A DNA stretch of 64,000 nucleotides from Bicyclus anynana (GCF_947172395.1 NC_069087.1:10311107-10375106), one strand, 5' to 3'; shown: positions 46,014 through 58,071, counted from the stretch's first letter. The notes: generated by a model not told the origin, from the sequence alone. Program-made: numbers and translations.

Positions 46014-47085
46014 TGTTACGTTACGAATGCGTAAACTATTATCTTATTAGATAATTTTATTGCACTAACACGTCATATACGTGTATTTCGATTTAAAAAT
46101 TGTTAATATTTTTAATTTTTATGAATTAATTTTAAAAGTCATTTAAATATCCTCCAAAATACCTTTCGCGCCAAATATTATATAACCTTTGTTACTCATT
46201 AAAGATGTAGGTTTCCGTTATTTTTTTTTTAATCGGTCGAGTAGCTTTGAGTTAAATCGTAACGAAAAATTAAATCTTACCACTTTACAATATCAGTTTA
46301 CAAGTTTTATACAGCGAAACGATATAATTAATTTGTGTTGGAGTTCCTTTAAATAGATAAACAATATTATTTAAAATAATTGTAAGGGTTAATAGTAAAC
46401 ACATAAAACCATAAAATTATTCGTTAAATTATTTTAGCTAAGAAAGTGATATCTCCACATTGTTAACATTTGTTATTTAAAAATATGTGTCGAATAGGGA
46501 GGTCCTTTGAAGCGCAGTCTGTTGGCATTTTCGCGAATTTCTTCGTAACAATGTAGCAGCGAAGCCTCTTCGTTCCGGAAAATTCCGCTAGATGGCGCCT
46601 CAAAACGTCTAACTTAGAGCTTGCGCTGTTTTATGATAGATGGCGCTGCTATAACATAACTTTATAGTTTTAAAAGTATGAAAAGCTTAGAAACAGTTTT
46701 TGAAAAAAACACTTTACAATTATTTAGCTAAACTATAAATCCAAATATTTTTATAAGTTTATAACATTTCCCGCCTAGGGTCCACTTAATTCTTATGACA
46801 AAATAGTGAAGTTTGATATTATTTTGATACTGTTTTTTAATAAAATATTTATTAATTTAACGCAAAAGCTGTAGCTTTTTGTGTTTGTTGTTGTTGATTG
46901 TGTTAGTCGTGTAAAAGTATTGGTACTTTTAGTATGGTGGTTCTGGTTAGATTGGTTAGTGCTCTTCATAGATGCAAAAATGCACTAAGTACCCGAAAAT
47001 ATAATTTAATTTAAGTTAACACATAATTTTGCATGCGCTCAAAAGCAAAATTCGGATCACTTTATTGTAGTGATTTTGTAGGCAC
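46014..47085. other. AT-rich stretch with two AGATGGCGC motifs
   Basis: AGATGGCGCC (46590-46599) and AGATGGCGCT (46638-46647) resemble the insect CTCF core AGRKGGCGC. Similar words also occur in lepidopteran repeats, so an insulator role is only a possibility. Confidence 0.3.
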
Positions 47086-47290
47086 TTTTTTTTATTCTTT
47101 ATAAGTTAGCCCTTGACTACAATCTCACCTAATGGTAAGTGATGATGCAATCTAAGATAGAAGCGGGCTAAATTGTTAGAAGTATGTTGAAAATCCACAT
47201 CCCTTTCTTTTTCAACACGACACCGTACCGGAACGCTACGTCTTTGCTGGTAGGGTGGTAACTAGCCTCGGCCGAAGCCTCCCACCAGCC
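47086..47290 (-). mobile_element. Metulj-type SINE, 5'-truncated
   Basis: T-rich tail, then cccttgactacaatctcacc to ggtagggtggtaactagcct cgg. It stops at ccaccagccaaat, before the B box would start. Confidence 0.8.
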
Positions 47291-47824
47291 AAATCATGTC
47301 ATGTACGTAACATGTCTATATTATAAAATATCGTTGGCGCTACCTACTCAATACCAAACTACTTATAAATTGAAGAAGAATGTATCCATTTAGTACAATT
47401 TGTAATAAGGGAATGTATAGTGCCTACCCAGTTTAAAATCCTTGTGCACGCCACTGCCCGCAGTAATGACGCACTAGCACGGAGCACGTTCGCGGTCGTC
47501 GCTCCCTTTACAGAAAAATGACGTTCTTGACTCACTTTGTTTATTGCATATTTACCCGCGCTTACGTCATGCGTTATTTGTGTCCCTTATACCTACACGT
47601 ACTTTCCAGTCGTATGAATAGCTTGTAAACATATGGGTGATTGGGGTAGTTTACAAAACTTACAAGGTTTTATATTATGTAAAATAAAATATTCATTTAG
47701 CGATATGAAAATGAAATTTCGTTCAGTGGTTTTTTAAATAGAATAATAGCCATATTTTTAATATGATCAAGCGCCTCCAACTAACTTTGAAGACTGTGTA
47801 TGGTGTAGGTAGAACTACGGAATA
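47291..47824. other. AT-rich intronic stretch
   Basis: A GC-richer patch at 47440-47510. Nothing recognised. Confidence 0.4.
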
Positions 47825-47966
47825 GTTGACTCATATCAAATTTAATTCGTATATGGAATAAGGGTCCGAAATATATCGATATTAATTAATATAAGTTAAG
47901 CATTTCATAGAAAATTTAATTTAAAAATTATGTATCATAAAAAAAAATCCAAACGTCAAAAACGTA
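47825..47966 (+). repeat. Unclassified AT-rich repeat, copy 1
   Basis: gttgactcatatcaaattta ... atattaattaata.aagttaa ... acgtcaaaaacgta matches 61334-61490, which has about 15 extra bases. Confidence 0.75.
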
Positions 47967-48082
47967 TATACATATATTACATATATTGTATTTTATTATA
48001 TTTATACATTATATTGTAGCAATATAATGGTATTTACCAATTTTAAAACTTTTAAATTACTGTGTTGCAGCTATTCGATAAC

Positions 48083-48092
48083 AGATGGCGCG
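48083..48092 (+). promoter_or_regulatory. CTCF-like core motif
   Basis: AGATGGCGCG, the third match to the AGRKGGCGC core within 1.5 kb (others at 46590 and 46638). Occupancy unknown. Confidence 0.25.
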
Positions 48093-48689
48093 AGTTGTCT
48101 ATTCTTTGTTCATGTTGTCTACGTCATTTTGTGTTGCAAAAACAATATTCTAAAATGCATTACTGGTAATATAATTGTGATCTACTTGCGCCTGTTGTAA
48201 ATATTTTGAACGCTTGCCCAGGTTAAAAATACATTGATCTATTTTCTTTAGCACGAAAATGAGATTCACCTAATGTGTTACGTATGTTGCTCGCTCGAAT
48301 TCCTAACTGTATTCACACAATGAAATTATTTCCATTATGCTCTATATCAGATTAATAGTAATGAAACAATTCATCAACTCCATCAAAGGTTCAAGTAAAT
48401 TTACATATAATAAATAAAATGATGAAACTACAGACAAATGATAGAAAATTTATAAATAATATTTTACTTTACATAATATTTTAAATATTCAAGTGAATTA
48501 TTGGCTTAGAGAATGCTAATAAACTTAAGCAAAGGGTAAAGTTTACAATTCAATCATCAGTTTTAACGATTTGTTAATTAATTTAATTTAGCCTCAGACT
48601 GAAGCTGTAAATTGTCGTGAAGTGTACTAATCTAAAAGACCTTCAGCACAATATCGACATGATAGCAATGTAATAAAATAAAACGGTAT

Positions 48690-48850
48690 GTCGGAGAAGG
48701 GCGGGCGATATAGTAACTGTAGTTAACGATAGCGCTGCAACCTTGCAAAGTTTGTTGATCCGGCCGCGGCGGGCGGCGTGGGGCGGGGGGCCGGGGGGGC
48801 GACGGTAACCTCCAGTGGCTGGTCCTGCGACAGCACTGACATACCACGAT
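48690..48850 (+). other. GC-rich island with G-runs
   Basis: ggcggcgtggggcggggggc cgggggggcg packs three long G-runs into 30 bases. ORFs on the minus strand are proline-rich products of these runs. Confidence 0.45.
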
Positions 48851-48975
48851 GCACTGCCACCCATTGCTTGCACAGATTGCGAATAGGTCAAAATATTTGC
48901 ATAACTTAAAATCACACTTTCAATAACTAAACTTTTAATTCTCAATCGCCGAAGCATCTGAAAAGCGAATTTCAA

Positions 48976-49080
48976 AACAGCTTAACAAAAATCATTTACT
49001 GAATTTAAATAATTAAAAGTTTCAACAAGTAAACTTTTAATCCTCAATCGCCGAAGCAAAGGCATCGAGCACAGGAGTAG
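48976..49080 (+). repeat. Short local duplication
   Basis: aactaaacttttaattctca atcgccgaagca (48925-48956) and aagtaaacttttaatcctca atcgccgaagca (49027-49058) lie 102 bases apart. Confidence 0.8.
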
Positions 49081-50977
49081 CTATTATAGAATCATAATTC
49101 GTAACAGTTTATTAATAAAATAAAATGAAAATGAATAAATAAATTTTAATCATACCTACTTAAATCATCTAAACTTCGCATTATTGGTCGCCCAATGTCT
49201 CGTAAACGGCTATTATAGATAAGTTGTAAATGATTTATTCAATAAAAATGAAAGTAAAAGTACCTGTACAAACATTAGCAGAATAAGTCTTAGGTGCATG
49301 ATCATATAGATATATATAGATATTTTAAAAGAACGAAAGCCAAAGTAAAGACATATATATTATAATTATTAGTTTATTATCGAAAACTTCTAATATTTCT
49401 GTCTGCTTGATTTAGTAACTTTGCTGCGAATCATTTAGGGAAAAGCATGTATAACAAAATTTCTTTCAAATTGACAATTGATTTAAATGCACACTAATCC
49501 CAAAAACTATTGTAAAATAATTATTGTACCTCCATAGTTTTTTTCATGCAAGTCAAAATAACATTGTAATTTTTTACATCCGCTTGTACGAGTAACACAA
49601 AGGAATTGAATTAAATATGCATGGTTTGTTAAAAATGTTAAATTCAAAATATTAAGATTCTATCTCACTAGCGTATCATTGGATTTATCTTATGGACACG
49701 AATCTATATGAATTTTGACCATAGTTGATCTTGTAAGTATTTTCCGCCGTAGAATAGTATTTCACGCGAATTCTTGGATAAACGCATATCAGTTACTAGT
49801 GATATAGCTATCAACGATCGACCATCGCCCGTACTTGATGAGGTTTATTGTTCCAATTGTAGGTTGTTTACTGCACTCGCATACGCGTTTGTGTGTATTT
49901 CTAGTTATACAATCATCATCAAATACCCCGCACTCTACATACTAATATAACTACTAACTGTGGCCTGCGATTTCACTTGCGTAGATTGTTTTTGTTGGAA
50001 TATCTGGAAAAATAGTACTGTAGTATTGTTATTCCAGACTAAAATCTACTTTAGTGCCAAAATTCAACAGTAACTGTTCTGTAGTGATTGTACAGACATC
50101 TATACATATACAAGCTTTGGTATTTATAATATTAGACACTATTTGAGTTCATGACAAATACCTTTACGATGCATCACAACTATTAGAGGAATAAGCGCAT
50201 AATGTCATCACGGCCAAATTTTACAGAGCCATTTTGAAACATGAATATCTTGCAACTTGGTACATTTAAGCCGGAATATTTAAGTGTACTCCTATGTAAA
50301 CAAGAGTTATCTTGAGATCATACATCAAGTACATTATTTAAAAAAAAATAATAATTAAATCTTAAATATAATTATGAGTTTTCTAAGCATTTAGCAAAAA
50401 TATCACGCCTGCGTTTTTTCTGATCTCAATATTATAATATAAAGCGTATTCGTATGTTATCTATTCAAAGCATAGCTAAATTTATTTAAAAACCGTTCAT
50501 AGATTCAGAGATTACCGTGAACAAACGACAATCAATTTAGACAGCTCTTTTGACTTGCTTTTATCGCCTCGTATTTTTTTTTTGGTATTTTTTTTATTGT
50601 ACTAATACATATACGTTCTCTACTCTGACAATATTGTACTATACATAGATTTCTAGTAAATTTTGTTAGTTGGTAATAGAAAACCAAGTAGATATATCAA
50701 ATCACCTTCTATTTGTATCAGTTATTCGACAAAGTTGACATACATACGTGTTGTGAAACAGTTTTCCCGTAGGACTGTTCGTTCACCCCACTTTAACCTA
50801 ATTCAACGTAATACTTGAACAAGAGAGAAACTATTCGTAATCGTATCTAAGCTTTTATCTTTACTTTCCAATGTTCGGGACGTGTTTCCTTCAAAAATGA
50901 GGACATGTTATATTCCTTTGTTCCACCGAGATAATTTCCTACCCTCATAGCCGTCGCTTGTTTCTCCATGACCTATA
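49081..50977. other. AT-rich intronic stretch
   Basis: No gene or recognised repeat. Confidence 0.4.
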
Positions 50978-51361
50978 CAGGAAGAAAATTTTTTTAGTGC
51001 GGATATTTTTATATTTTGTTCATAAACAAAATTTAATGATCACGTATTTTTTCTTTTTTTTTTTAACTCAAAAATAACAAAATTATCGTTAGCTAAAGTT
51101 ATTTACTTTTGAACAGAATTTTAGGGTCACTCTATTGTGCGTTTATTTTATTTTCGTTTGATACCTAAAGGACGTCACCAGATCACTTTTAAGCTGAATA
51201 TATCTTGTTTAGTAATAATATGTACATTATTTTGTTATTTTAGAGACATAAATTAAAAAAAAAAATTACATAAAATGTATCGAACTGTTTGTAGATTTAT
51301 ATTCTATTAATGATACAGAACCACGAAAAAAAATATCCGCACTAAAGACCGAATCACCCTG
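50978..51361. mobile_element. MITE with TIRs and TA target site, copy 2
   Basis: 384 bp, nearly identical to 5680-6061 in the same orientation and flanked by TA. Visible differences are single substitutions (for example tgtTcat for tgtAcat, cacTctatt for cacCctatt) and indels in A/T runs. Confidence 0.85.
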
Positions 51362-51451
51362 TATACAGTGGAATCCATGTGTCGGATTCATGACTGACAA
51401 ATGTGTCAAATACTCGTAACAATATTTAGACTTTTAATGTTTTTAACATTA

Positions 51452-51550
51452 AAAAGTGTTTGTTTGGTTGAACACGTAATCTCGGGAATTATTGGTTCGA
51501 ATTAAAAAAAAATCGTGTTGAATAGTCCATTTATCGACGAAGCGATCAAT
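51452..51550 (+). mobile_element. Helitron-like element, 5' part
   Basis: gtgtttgtttggttgaacac gtaatctcgggaattattgg ttcgaatt and 'agtccatttatcgacgaag' follow the 32503-32698 family. The 3' hairpin is absent. Confidence 0.55.
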
Positions 51551-51829
51551 ATCATTTTATTTGGAAAAATTATAACTAAGTACCCGATTTTAGAATAATT
51601 AAGTAAGTTATTGTTACATCAAAATCATTATTTTATTTAAGTAATACTTACCTTAATTATAACGACATTCTCAAATAACTGAATTTTATGTTTTTCTTCT
51701 GAGAAAATAAAGATCTTAAACCGTAATTCTTTCAAGGAAAATGAACAAATAATACCGAAATCTACATTTTCGTGCACTACTAATACATAATTGTAGATAT
51801 TAGTGATCTATTTAGACATGTCTATAATT

Positions 51830-51945
51830 AATATTCTCCTATTCCCGCCAACTAAGTCATTTTAGGAAAGGTGCTCATACAATAGTCCAACGGGCATAAA
51901 ACTCAGATTTGAGTCTTAGCCTTAGCCGTTGATTTTACAATTATT
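51830..51945 (-). mobile_element. SINE fragment (family C)
   Basis: ctcctattcccgccaactaa ... aatagtccaacggg ... ttgagtcttagcc: degraded relative of 2105-2266 in the same orientation. Confidence 0.5.
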
Positions 51946-52019
51946 ACAATAACTTTTGTCAAATCATATTCTTGAAATTTTCCTGAAAGACGTGAACTTT
52001 TCTTAAAAGTCGGTTAAAA

Positions 52020-52390
52020 AGGCAATATGTGTTGTGATGCGACCTCAAAAGCAGTGGTTGACTTGATGCTGGCAGTGTGAGGCAACAGCAGTTGGATCTC
52101 ACGAGGGCGATAATTGTGAAGGTCGCATCGCAGCTGGATCCAGCGTCACACGCCCAACTCCTCCGTGTGATATCAATATACACTGTGACGATATTATACT
52201 GGCCCTCAGCCGTGCACGCTAATGTGGCATCTATAACGTGGTACGTAAGAACGAGTTCTGCGTAACGCTTTCCGCGGTCGGTGGCCTTACCTCATTAAGG
52301 TTCATGCACCCGCGCGAAACTGGGGCACGAACCTCGTGCCCCCTCCACCTGCGCTCGCTGCCCCCTCGCCGCCCCGTTACCTACCACTAG
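52020..52390. other. GC-rich island
   Basis: Contains ctcgtgccccctccacctgc and tgccccctcgccgccccgtt (C-runs, minus-strand G-runs). An inverted pair, gtgttgtgatgcgacct (52028-52044) and aggtcgcatcgcag (52120-52133), could fold. Overlapping ORFs on both strands look compositional. Confidence 0.4.
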
Positions 52391-52811
52391 CTTTCATTGA
52401 AATGTTACTATTACTCGAAATTGTAATCTCGTACTACGATATTAAATACTAGAACAATCTCATCGCGTTATGATAAGTCGCTCTATTTATTAAGCTGACT
52501 GTTCACTAGATTGATGTTCCGTGCCCTTTATTGTGACTTGACTTGATGTTTATATTGCCTTACCAACTTTGAACGTAAATAATGATTATGCATTTTGATT
52601 TGAGGGTATTTAGTTCGTTCTTTACTAACAAATAATAAAGACAAAAACTACATAATGAACAGATTTATAAATTATATTATATTACACTTGAACAATTTTC
52701 TACATTTTGAGAAATTGTATGGTAAAGCTTGGTAAAAGGTATTGTTTAGTTAATTTGAAATGAAATGTTCACACGAGTGTGGTGCTCGTGGTATTATTCG
52801 TATAGAAAGAG

Positions 52812-53003
52812 GTGGCTTCGAGGGAAATGCTGTCACCGACGAGTCCAATGAACCAGTATTGCGGCACATCGGTTGCGCAAGCACAAAGCGAGAAAGTGCG
52901 AGTAAAAGTTGACGCAACCGGCGTCAGCGCGCCACGTCACACGCACACACGCGCACTGCGTATACAACACCAACACATATACATAGACGTGTCATGCATT
53001 TGA
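52812..53003 (+). other. GC-rich island with a protein-like frame
   Basis: The frame starts MLSPTSPMNQ at 52827, with polar, low-bias codons until an Arg-rich, CA-repeat end. No clear splice donor follows. Either a regulatory island or, less likely, a small alternative exon. Confidence 0.25.
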
Positions 53004-54131
53004 CGACACCCGATTACATACAATCGAACGGGTTATACAATCCTTTTGACAATCGTAGCCGTTAATGTAACGTCACTTCGCACTTATATCGAAAAAAATG
53101 CTTGTTTTTCTGTGTAACCATATATATCAATATTCTTAAAATGTAAAAATGCTAATCTCTACTTAAACCGTAAGAAACATTATTTCGGAAACTAAGATTT
53201 AAATATTACGGCACAGATTTTCTTCATAGCTGTGGTTTAATTTGCGTTACATACGGCCTTCAGATTTAGTTGTAAGTTGTAATTGTGTATGGTTTCTTTT
53301 TACTGCGTACAAGAATTTTATAGCTATATGTTTTAACGCTCAGTGCAAAATTAAACATACATTTATAATATAATATGATAAATAGTCTTTTGAACTAAAT
53401 AGTAAGTAATCAACACAACAATTACACAAAAATTTGTGTATCGGAAATAGAAGATTAAAAATAGCTTCGAAGTAGGTATTTATTTATTTAGGCCTATTGT
53501 TCATCTTAATAAAGAACTACCTACCATATAAAATGACCTATATCCATCCCCCTTTATCTTCTATAACTCAGTGAAGAGCTTGTGTTAGGAATGAGTCCAA
53601 TAAGTGCGGATGGAAACCTATCTCACATTTAAGTTCGAGCTTATCCTTAAGCTTTGTAGCTTCAAGCTTTAAGTTTAGTTCTGTCAACTCATTTAACTTA
53701 TGTTCAATCACAAGAATGTGAAGTAAGAATTTTAAATGTCATAATATGGTTTATGCCGTAAATAACTACTTTTATGAGTATCTTCAAGGTATTTGGTCTG
53801 TGTATTCGTAGTTTGTTGGCCTTCCTCGCCCATCGCGCCGGCATCGTGCGCTCATTAACAACTTCATCTCTAACAAAGCCCAAGAACAACTACACTAGCA
53901 AACTACTTTGGTTATGCTCGTAAATTTTAGCTAGCTTAAAATAAGTTAAATGGTATTTTAAAATGTACTGTAATGTTGAACGAAGAACTGATTTAAAAGA
54001 GTGTAGGTACTGTTTTTCACGGCGTATCTTTATATACCATATAAATAAAAAATACCGTCATTGTTTTTAAAACATAATAGTCAATCATCAATCAAGTCAA
54101 TGATAATTATGATAAAAATCTATTTTCGAAG
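53004..54131. other. AT-rich intronic stretch
   Basis: No gene or repeat recognised. Confidence 0.4.
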
Positions 54132-54179
54132 AAACCGAGTGAAAATCTAATGTTTTTTAAAAAAAACTTCACTCGGTTT
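54132..54179. repeat. Hairpin with 12-bp perfect arms
   Basis: aaaccgagtgaa (54132-54143) and ttcactcggttt (54168-54179) are exact reverse complements around 24 AT-rich bases. It lies 12 bases before a Helitron-like 3' end. Confidence 0.85.
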
Positions 54180-54190
54180 TTTTATCAAGT

Positions 54191-54476
54191 ACTAGCTGAC
54201 GCCGCGTGGTTTCACTCGTGTGGTTCCCGTTCCCGTAGGAATACGGGAAAATTATATATAGCCTACAGCCTACAGCCTTCCTCAATAAATTGGCTATCTA
54301 ACACTGAAAGATTTTTCAAATCGGACCATTAGTTTCTGAGATACCGACCACCTGTATAAATAATGCATGTATCTGCAAAGAAATAAATTGATTGATTGAT
54401 TGATTGATTGATTGAGAATAGCGCGTTCAATCAATCAAACAAACAAACTTTTCAGCTTTTTAATATTAGTATAGAT
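54191..54476 (-). mobile_element. Helitron-like element, interrupted
   Basis: Both ends present: ACTAGCTGACGCCGCGTGG at the left and TTAATATTAGTATAGAT at the right, minus orientation. About 75 bp of foreign sequence (54343-54417) separates 'ttctgagat' from 'agcgcgttcaatc'. Confidence 0.8.
54343..54417. mobile_element. Nested insert carrying (ATTG)7
   Basis: Starts ccgaccacctgtataaataa and ends in seven ATTG units (54387-54414). It may be a small 3' piece of another element with a microsatellite tail. Confidence 0.7.
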
Positions 54477-55239
54477 GGACTGGTAGGTCCCCAACAACTC
54501 ATCTAAAAAAATCATTACCAACTGATTTGACACACTCTTTATAAAAATCAATTGCTGTTCGATAGTCTTACTTAAACTCAAAAACTAAATACCTGGACTT
54601 TTTTTTTAATAAAACAAAAATATAACGAACTCGTGCGCATTTGAAAATGAATTAAATAATATATTTTAACCTAGAAATATTATATTTAACTTTTATGACG
54701 GTAACTAGCAGTATTTTCTGAACATCAAACGGGAAAAAGAAACGCGGAGCTGTAAACAATCACACATTTAACCACAAAACAGAAACAGAATTAAAGAGTT
54801 CTTTGTTTGTAGCTGCCAACTGTTACCTTGTGAGAAATATAATCTTAATTACCTGCTAACTTTTGTTTGTGATTTGTTTCTTTTTGTGAACAAAAATAAA
54901 TTATATACGCCATTTATTATTACGAGGGAATTTGAACTATATTAGCACCATGAAATATATTTATTAGTTTTCCTTATTACTATATATTTAGGATATAGAT
55001 AAAATAAGGTACTTTGTGTCATTTTACAGTCTTGAAATATTCAATTGTAAGAATCTAATGTAGTTATATGAAAAGACAGACAAATTTAAACATTTACGTT
55101 TTTTATGCAACAATAACAACACTGAAAGAAAAACACAAAGAGGAATTTTCTCTCTACATATACAAATAAATAGCTTGTGTTGTAGTTTAACCTCATTATA
55201 TATTTCTGTAATGTTCTAAGAGTATTCTGGAGTTAGTAA
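54477..55239. other. AT-rich intronic stretch
   Basis: Nothing recognised. Confidence 0.4.
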
Positions 55240-55480
55240 TTTCCAAAGTGGAGGGTTGAAGTGAGGGCGCTGAGGGGAGCGCGGGGCGGGAGGAACGCTG
55301 TGGCGACAGAAATAGGGCGCGGAGGACAGAGCAAGGCTGCCCCGGTTGCCGTTCGTCGACCCGCGCCCGTACCTACGAGAACGTATCTACGGCCTACCGC
55401 GCGCGTGTGTGCGTAGCCACTCTACGATATCGCGACTTCGCGTTCGCACTTCGCGCCATATGTCTCAGTCTCACATATCT
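55240..55480 (+). other. GC-rich island, promoter-like
   Basis: gagggcgctgaggggagcgc ggggcggg has four G-runs. CpG-rich sequence (gtcgacccgcgcccgtacct, cgatatcgcgacttcgcgtt) follows, then TCAGTC at about 55466, close to an arthropod initiator. No ATG-led ORF follows, so an alternative non-coding first exon is possible but unproven. Confidence 0.4.
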
Positions 55481-56261
55481 ATTGTTGACGCATCATACTA
55501 ATAATAATTGTTGTTCGCTTTACAACGTCACTCCTTTTTTGTTCTAACATTTTCAGACACTGAAATTGTCTGTAAAAAAATATTCACAAAAATTAAAAGT
55601 AAAAGCGATTTTGTAACAATACTGTAATTACTACGCATGTGATTATTACGTTTTCTATTTTTATTTATTTTAATATACAACGCCATCTATCGCAGAGTAG
55701 GTTCAACAAAAGTCAGCACAGAGAAACGCTTAGCAATGGCTGCGCCGTCCTCTCCGCCTCTCCCCGCGATAAGGGCACGAGTTCGTTGCCCCAATACAGG
55801 CTGACCTCAAAAACGAGGACACTGCAAAATTAGGACGATGACAACGTAACGACTCGAGCGCCGCTGTACTACAAACAAATTTAAACTCTGACTTTATGAT
55901 TATAAGATTGATTGTTATTCAAAATGGAAAATTGAACTACATATATTTGATCAATTAGGCAAATACCTACGCTGACTCCGACAGCAGTGAGCTAGCTTCA
56001 AGTATTTCACTCTAGGGTGATAATAGGCTTAGATTTACTGAAAGTATTCAAATATACATATATCTACCTCTTAACAAGCGTAGTGTAATAGTAACAAATA
56101 CGATTGATTTTCTGTATTAGACACATATTAATTGATTTGTTTTTGTTTCAGGTAAGAAAATGCAGCAAAAAATCACGTAAGAAATATATTAGGTGTAATG
56201 TAAAAAGAGCAAGATTTTTAACTGAACAGAACTTATAAACTGAAAATGTATCCAATGATTG
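55481..56261. other. Intronic stretch
   Basis: A GC-richer patch at 55730-55870 and, at 55682-55688, GCCATCT (minus-strand AGATGGCG). A T-rich tract ends TTTCAG at 56148-56153, which looks like a splice acceptor, but the following sequence hits stops at once. Confidence 0.35.
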
Positions 56262-56765
56262 ACTGCAAAATCAAAAATCATTTATTTTAAGTAGGCTCAG
56301 TTTACAAGCACTTTTGACACGTCAGTTGACTATTTGTAAAGATTCTACCACCGGTTCGGAAGGCAGGACCTGCTGAGAAGATACCGGCAAGAAACTCAAC
56401 AGTTGCTCTTTTGAAAAAATTCATACAGTATTATAATTTACAATTGATAACAATTACTGTTTACATTTCTTCTAGTTTTACTTCCTGTGTGAAGGTGGAA
56501 GCTGATCCAACGGCCTCCAAGCATCTTTATCATTAAGGAACTCATCAATGTTGTAGTACCCTCGACTAAGTAAATGTTTTTTAACACATTGCTTAAAGCT
56601 ATGCATTGGCAGGTCCATCACAGTATTGGGGATCTTATTATAGAAGAGTACACCCAAACCTACAAAAGATTTTTTTACTCTTTGGAGACGATATGCAGAA
56701 ATAACTAACTTATGCCCGTGTCTATGCAGGATGCGATTATACAGGATATATAAAGAGATTTAAGT
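56262..56765 (-). pseudogene. Non-LTR retrotransposon, C-terminus of RT ORF plus 3' UTR
   Basis: On the minus strand an open frame from about 56762 to the TAA at 56478-56480 reads LHRHGHKLVISAYRLQRVKK, then FYNKIPN ... MHSFKQCVKKHLL ... YYNIDEFLND. This is the C-terminal tail typical of Jockey/CR1-like reverse transcriptases in Lepidoptera. The 3' UTR (56265-56477) carries 'ccaccggttcggaaggc'. About 95 codons are uninterrupted, then the frame is lost upstream, so it is a 5'-truncated copy. Confidence 0.75.
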
Positions 56766-57192
56766 TTAAGTAAAATTTAAAAAATTACGTGACATATATT
56801 TTGCTGAGTATATTTATGTTGTTTCGTTTTAGAATTTTCATATTTATGAAGTAGCAAAGTACGGTCTACGGGATTTTCAGGTCGACAGCGAAATTTGCCG
56901 TGGGCCCTACTTCATACAATTACCACAATATTTTACGCCACGTTTAATGATTCTGATGATTTTTACGCATTATTTAGTGATGTTCTTACCGGATCATATC
57001 TTTTCTACATAACCGCAAATGGTAATTTAGAATTTTTAATTGTCTGTAATTTAACTTAATCTTAAATTTGATTTCCTATTTTTTCGTAGCAATTAGGTAA
57101 GTATTATACTGTTTCAATTATTATTAGATATGATTTGAAATTGCTTATGAGTTGCATCTTGGATTGGACTTGCTTTGAATAAATATATAATA

Positions 57193-57352
57193 CTAGTCGA
57201 AGCCCCTCAGTTCAGCCCCCCTCGTAGTTCCCATTCCCGTTAAAATTCGGAGATAAAATATGGCCTATGACACTCGTAGATCCAGAGATTACCCGTTACC
57301 CTCTATAATACAAAAAAAACTGTACTTCTTCATAATTTTAGCATAGATGAAA
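57193..57352 (-). mobile_element. Helitron-like element, diverged
   Basis: actagtcgaagcccctcagt ... cccattcccgttaaaattcg gag ... atggcctatgacactcgtag ... ttttagcatagat, minus orientation. Confidence 0.6.
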
Positions 57353-57743
57353 GTAATATACAACCCTAACTTTTCCATTTTATACAGTCATTTGCGTTCC
57401 GATAAGCATAGCAACCATCGATATAGAATATTCTAGAATAGCAGCTTTACCATACCATTTCAAATCACCTTCGACAATTTGACGTCCACTGCGTTTTGTT
57501 GAATACATCTTCGCAGATGTGTGACGTTTAAAAATAGTATCACGTGGCGTTTGGAATATCGTTAGACACGTGAAAGGAAATGAGGTTGAGCAGATTCTGA
57601 AATTCTGTTATGTGCGTTTCGATCCACGTTTTTATGTAAGACTAGGAATGCCCAGCGGTTTTTATCGCGTATAAAATGCATCGATTATTTATCAATCCTT
57701 ATAATGATAGAGCCCCATGATATTGGTTTATAAAAAATCCCTC

Positions 57744-58071
57744 GGCCTCCGGCGTGGCGCAGTGGCATGCGCGGTGGATTTACAAAACGGAGGTCCTGGG
57801 TTCGATCCCCGGCTGGGCCGATAGAGGTTTTCTTAATTGGTCCAGGTCTGGCTGGTGGATGGCTTCGGCCGTGGCTAGTTACCACCCTACCGACAAATTC
57901 GTACCGCCAAGCGATTTAGCGTTCCAGTACGATGTCGTGTAGAAACCGAAAGGAGTGTGGATTTTCATCCTCCTCCTAACAAGTTAGCCCGCTTCCATCT
58001 TAGACTGCATCATCACTTACCATCAGGTGAAATTGTAGTCAAGGGCTAACTTATAAAAAAACAAAAAAAAA
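57744..58071 (+). mobile_element. Metulj-type SINE, best full-length copy
   Basis: Head ggcctccggcgtggcgcagt gg (A box), B box GGTTCGATCC at 57799-57808, body (ggtccaggtctggctggtgg ... gatgtcgtgtagaaaccg) and tail gtagtcaagggctaacttat followed by A-runs. Little decayed, so probably young. ORFs on both strands are by-products. Confidence 0.9.

Noticed and set aside
56148..56175. Splice-acceptor-like TTTTGTTTCAG at 56143-56153
   Set aside because: The sequence after it (gtaagaaaatg) reads into stops quickly in all frames and even resembles a donor. No exon is supported.
57744..57815. Possible tRNA gene (A and B boxes)
   Set aside because: The sequence continues into a SINE body shared with several other copies and does not close into a cloverleaf with an acceptor stem.
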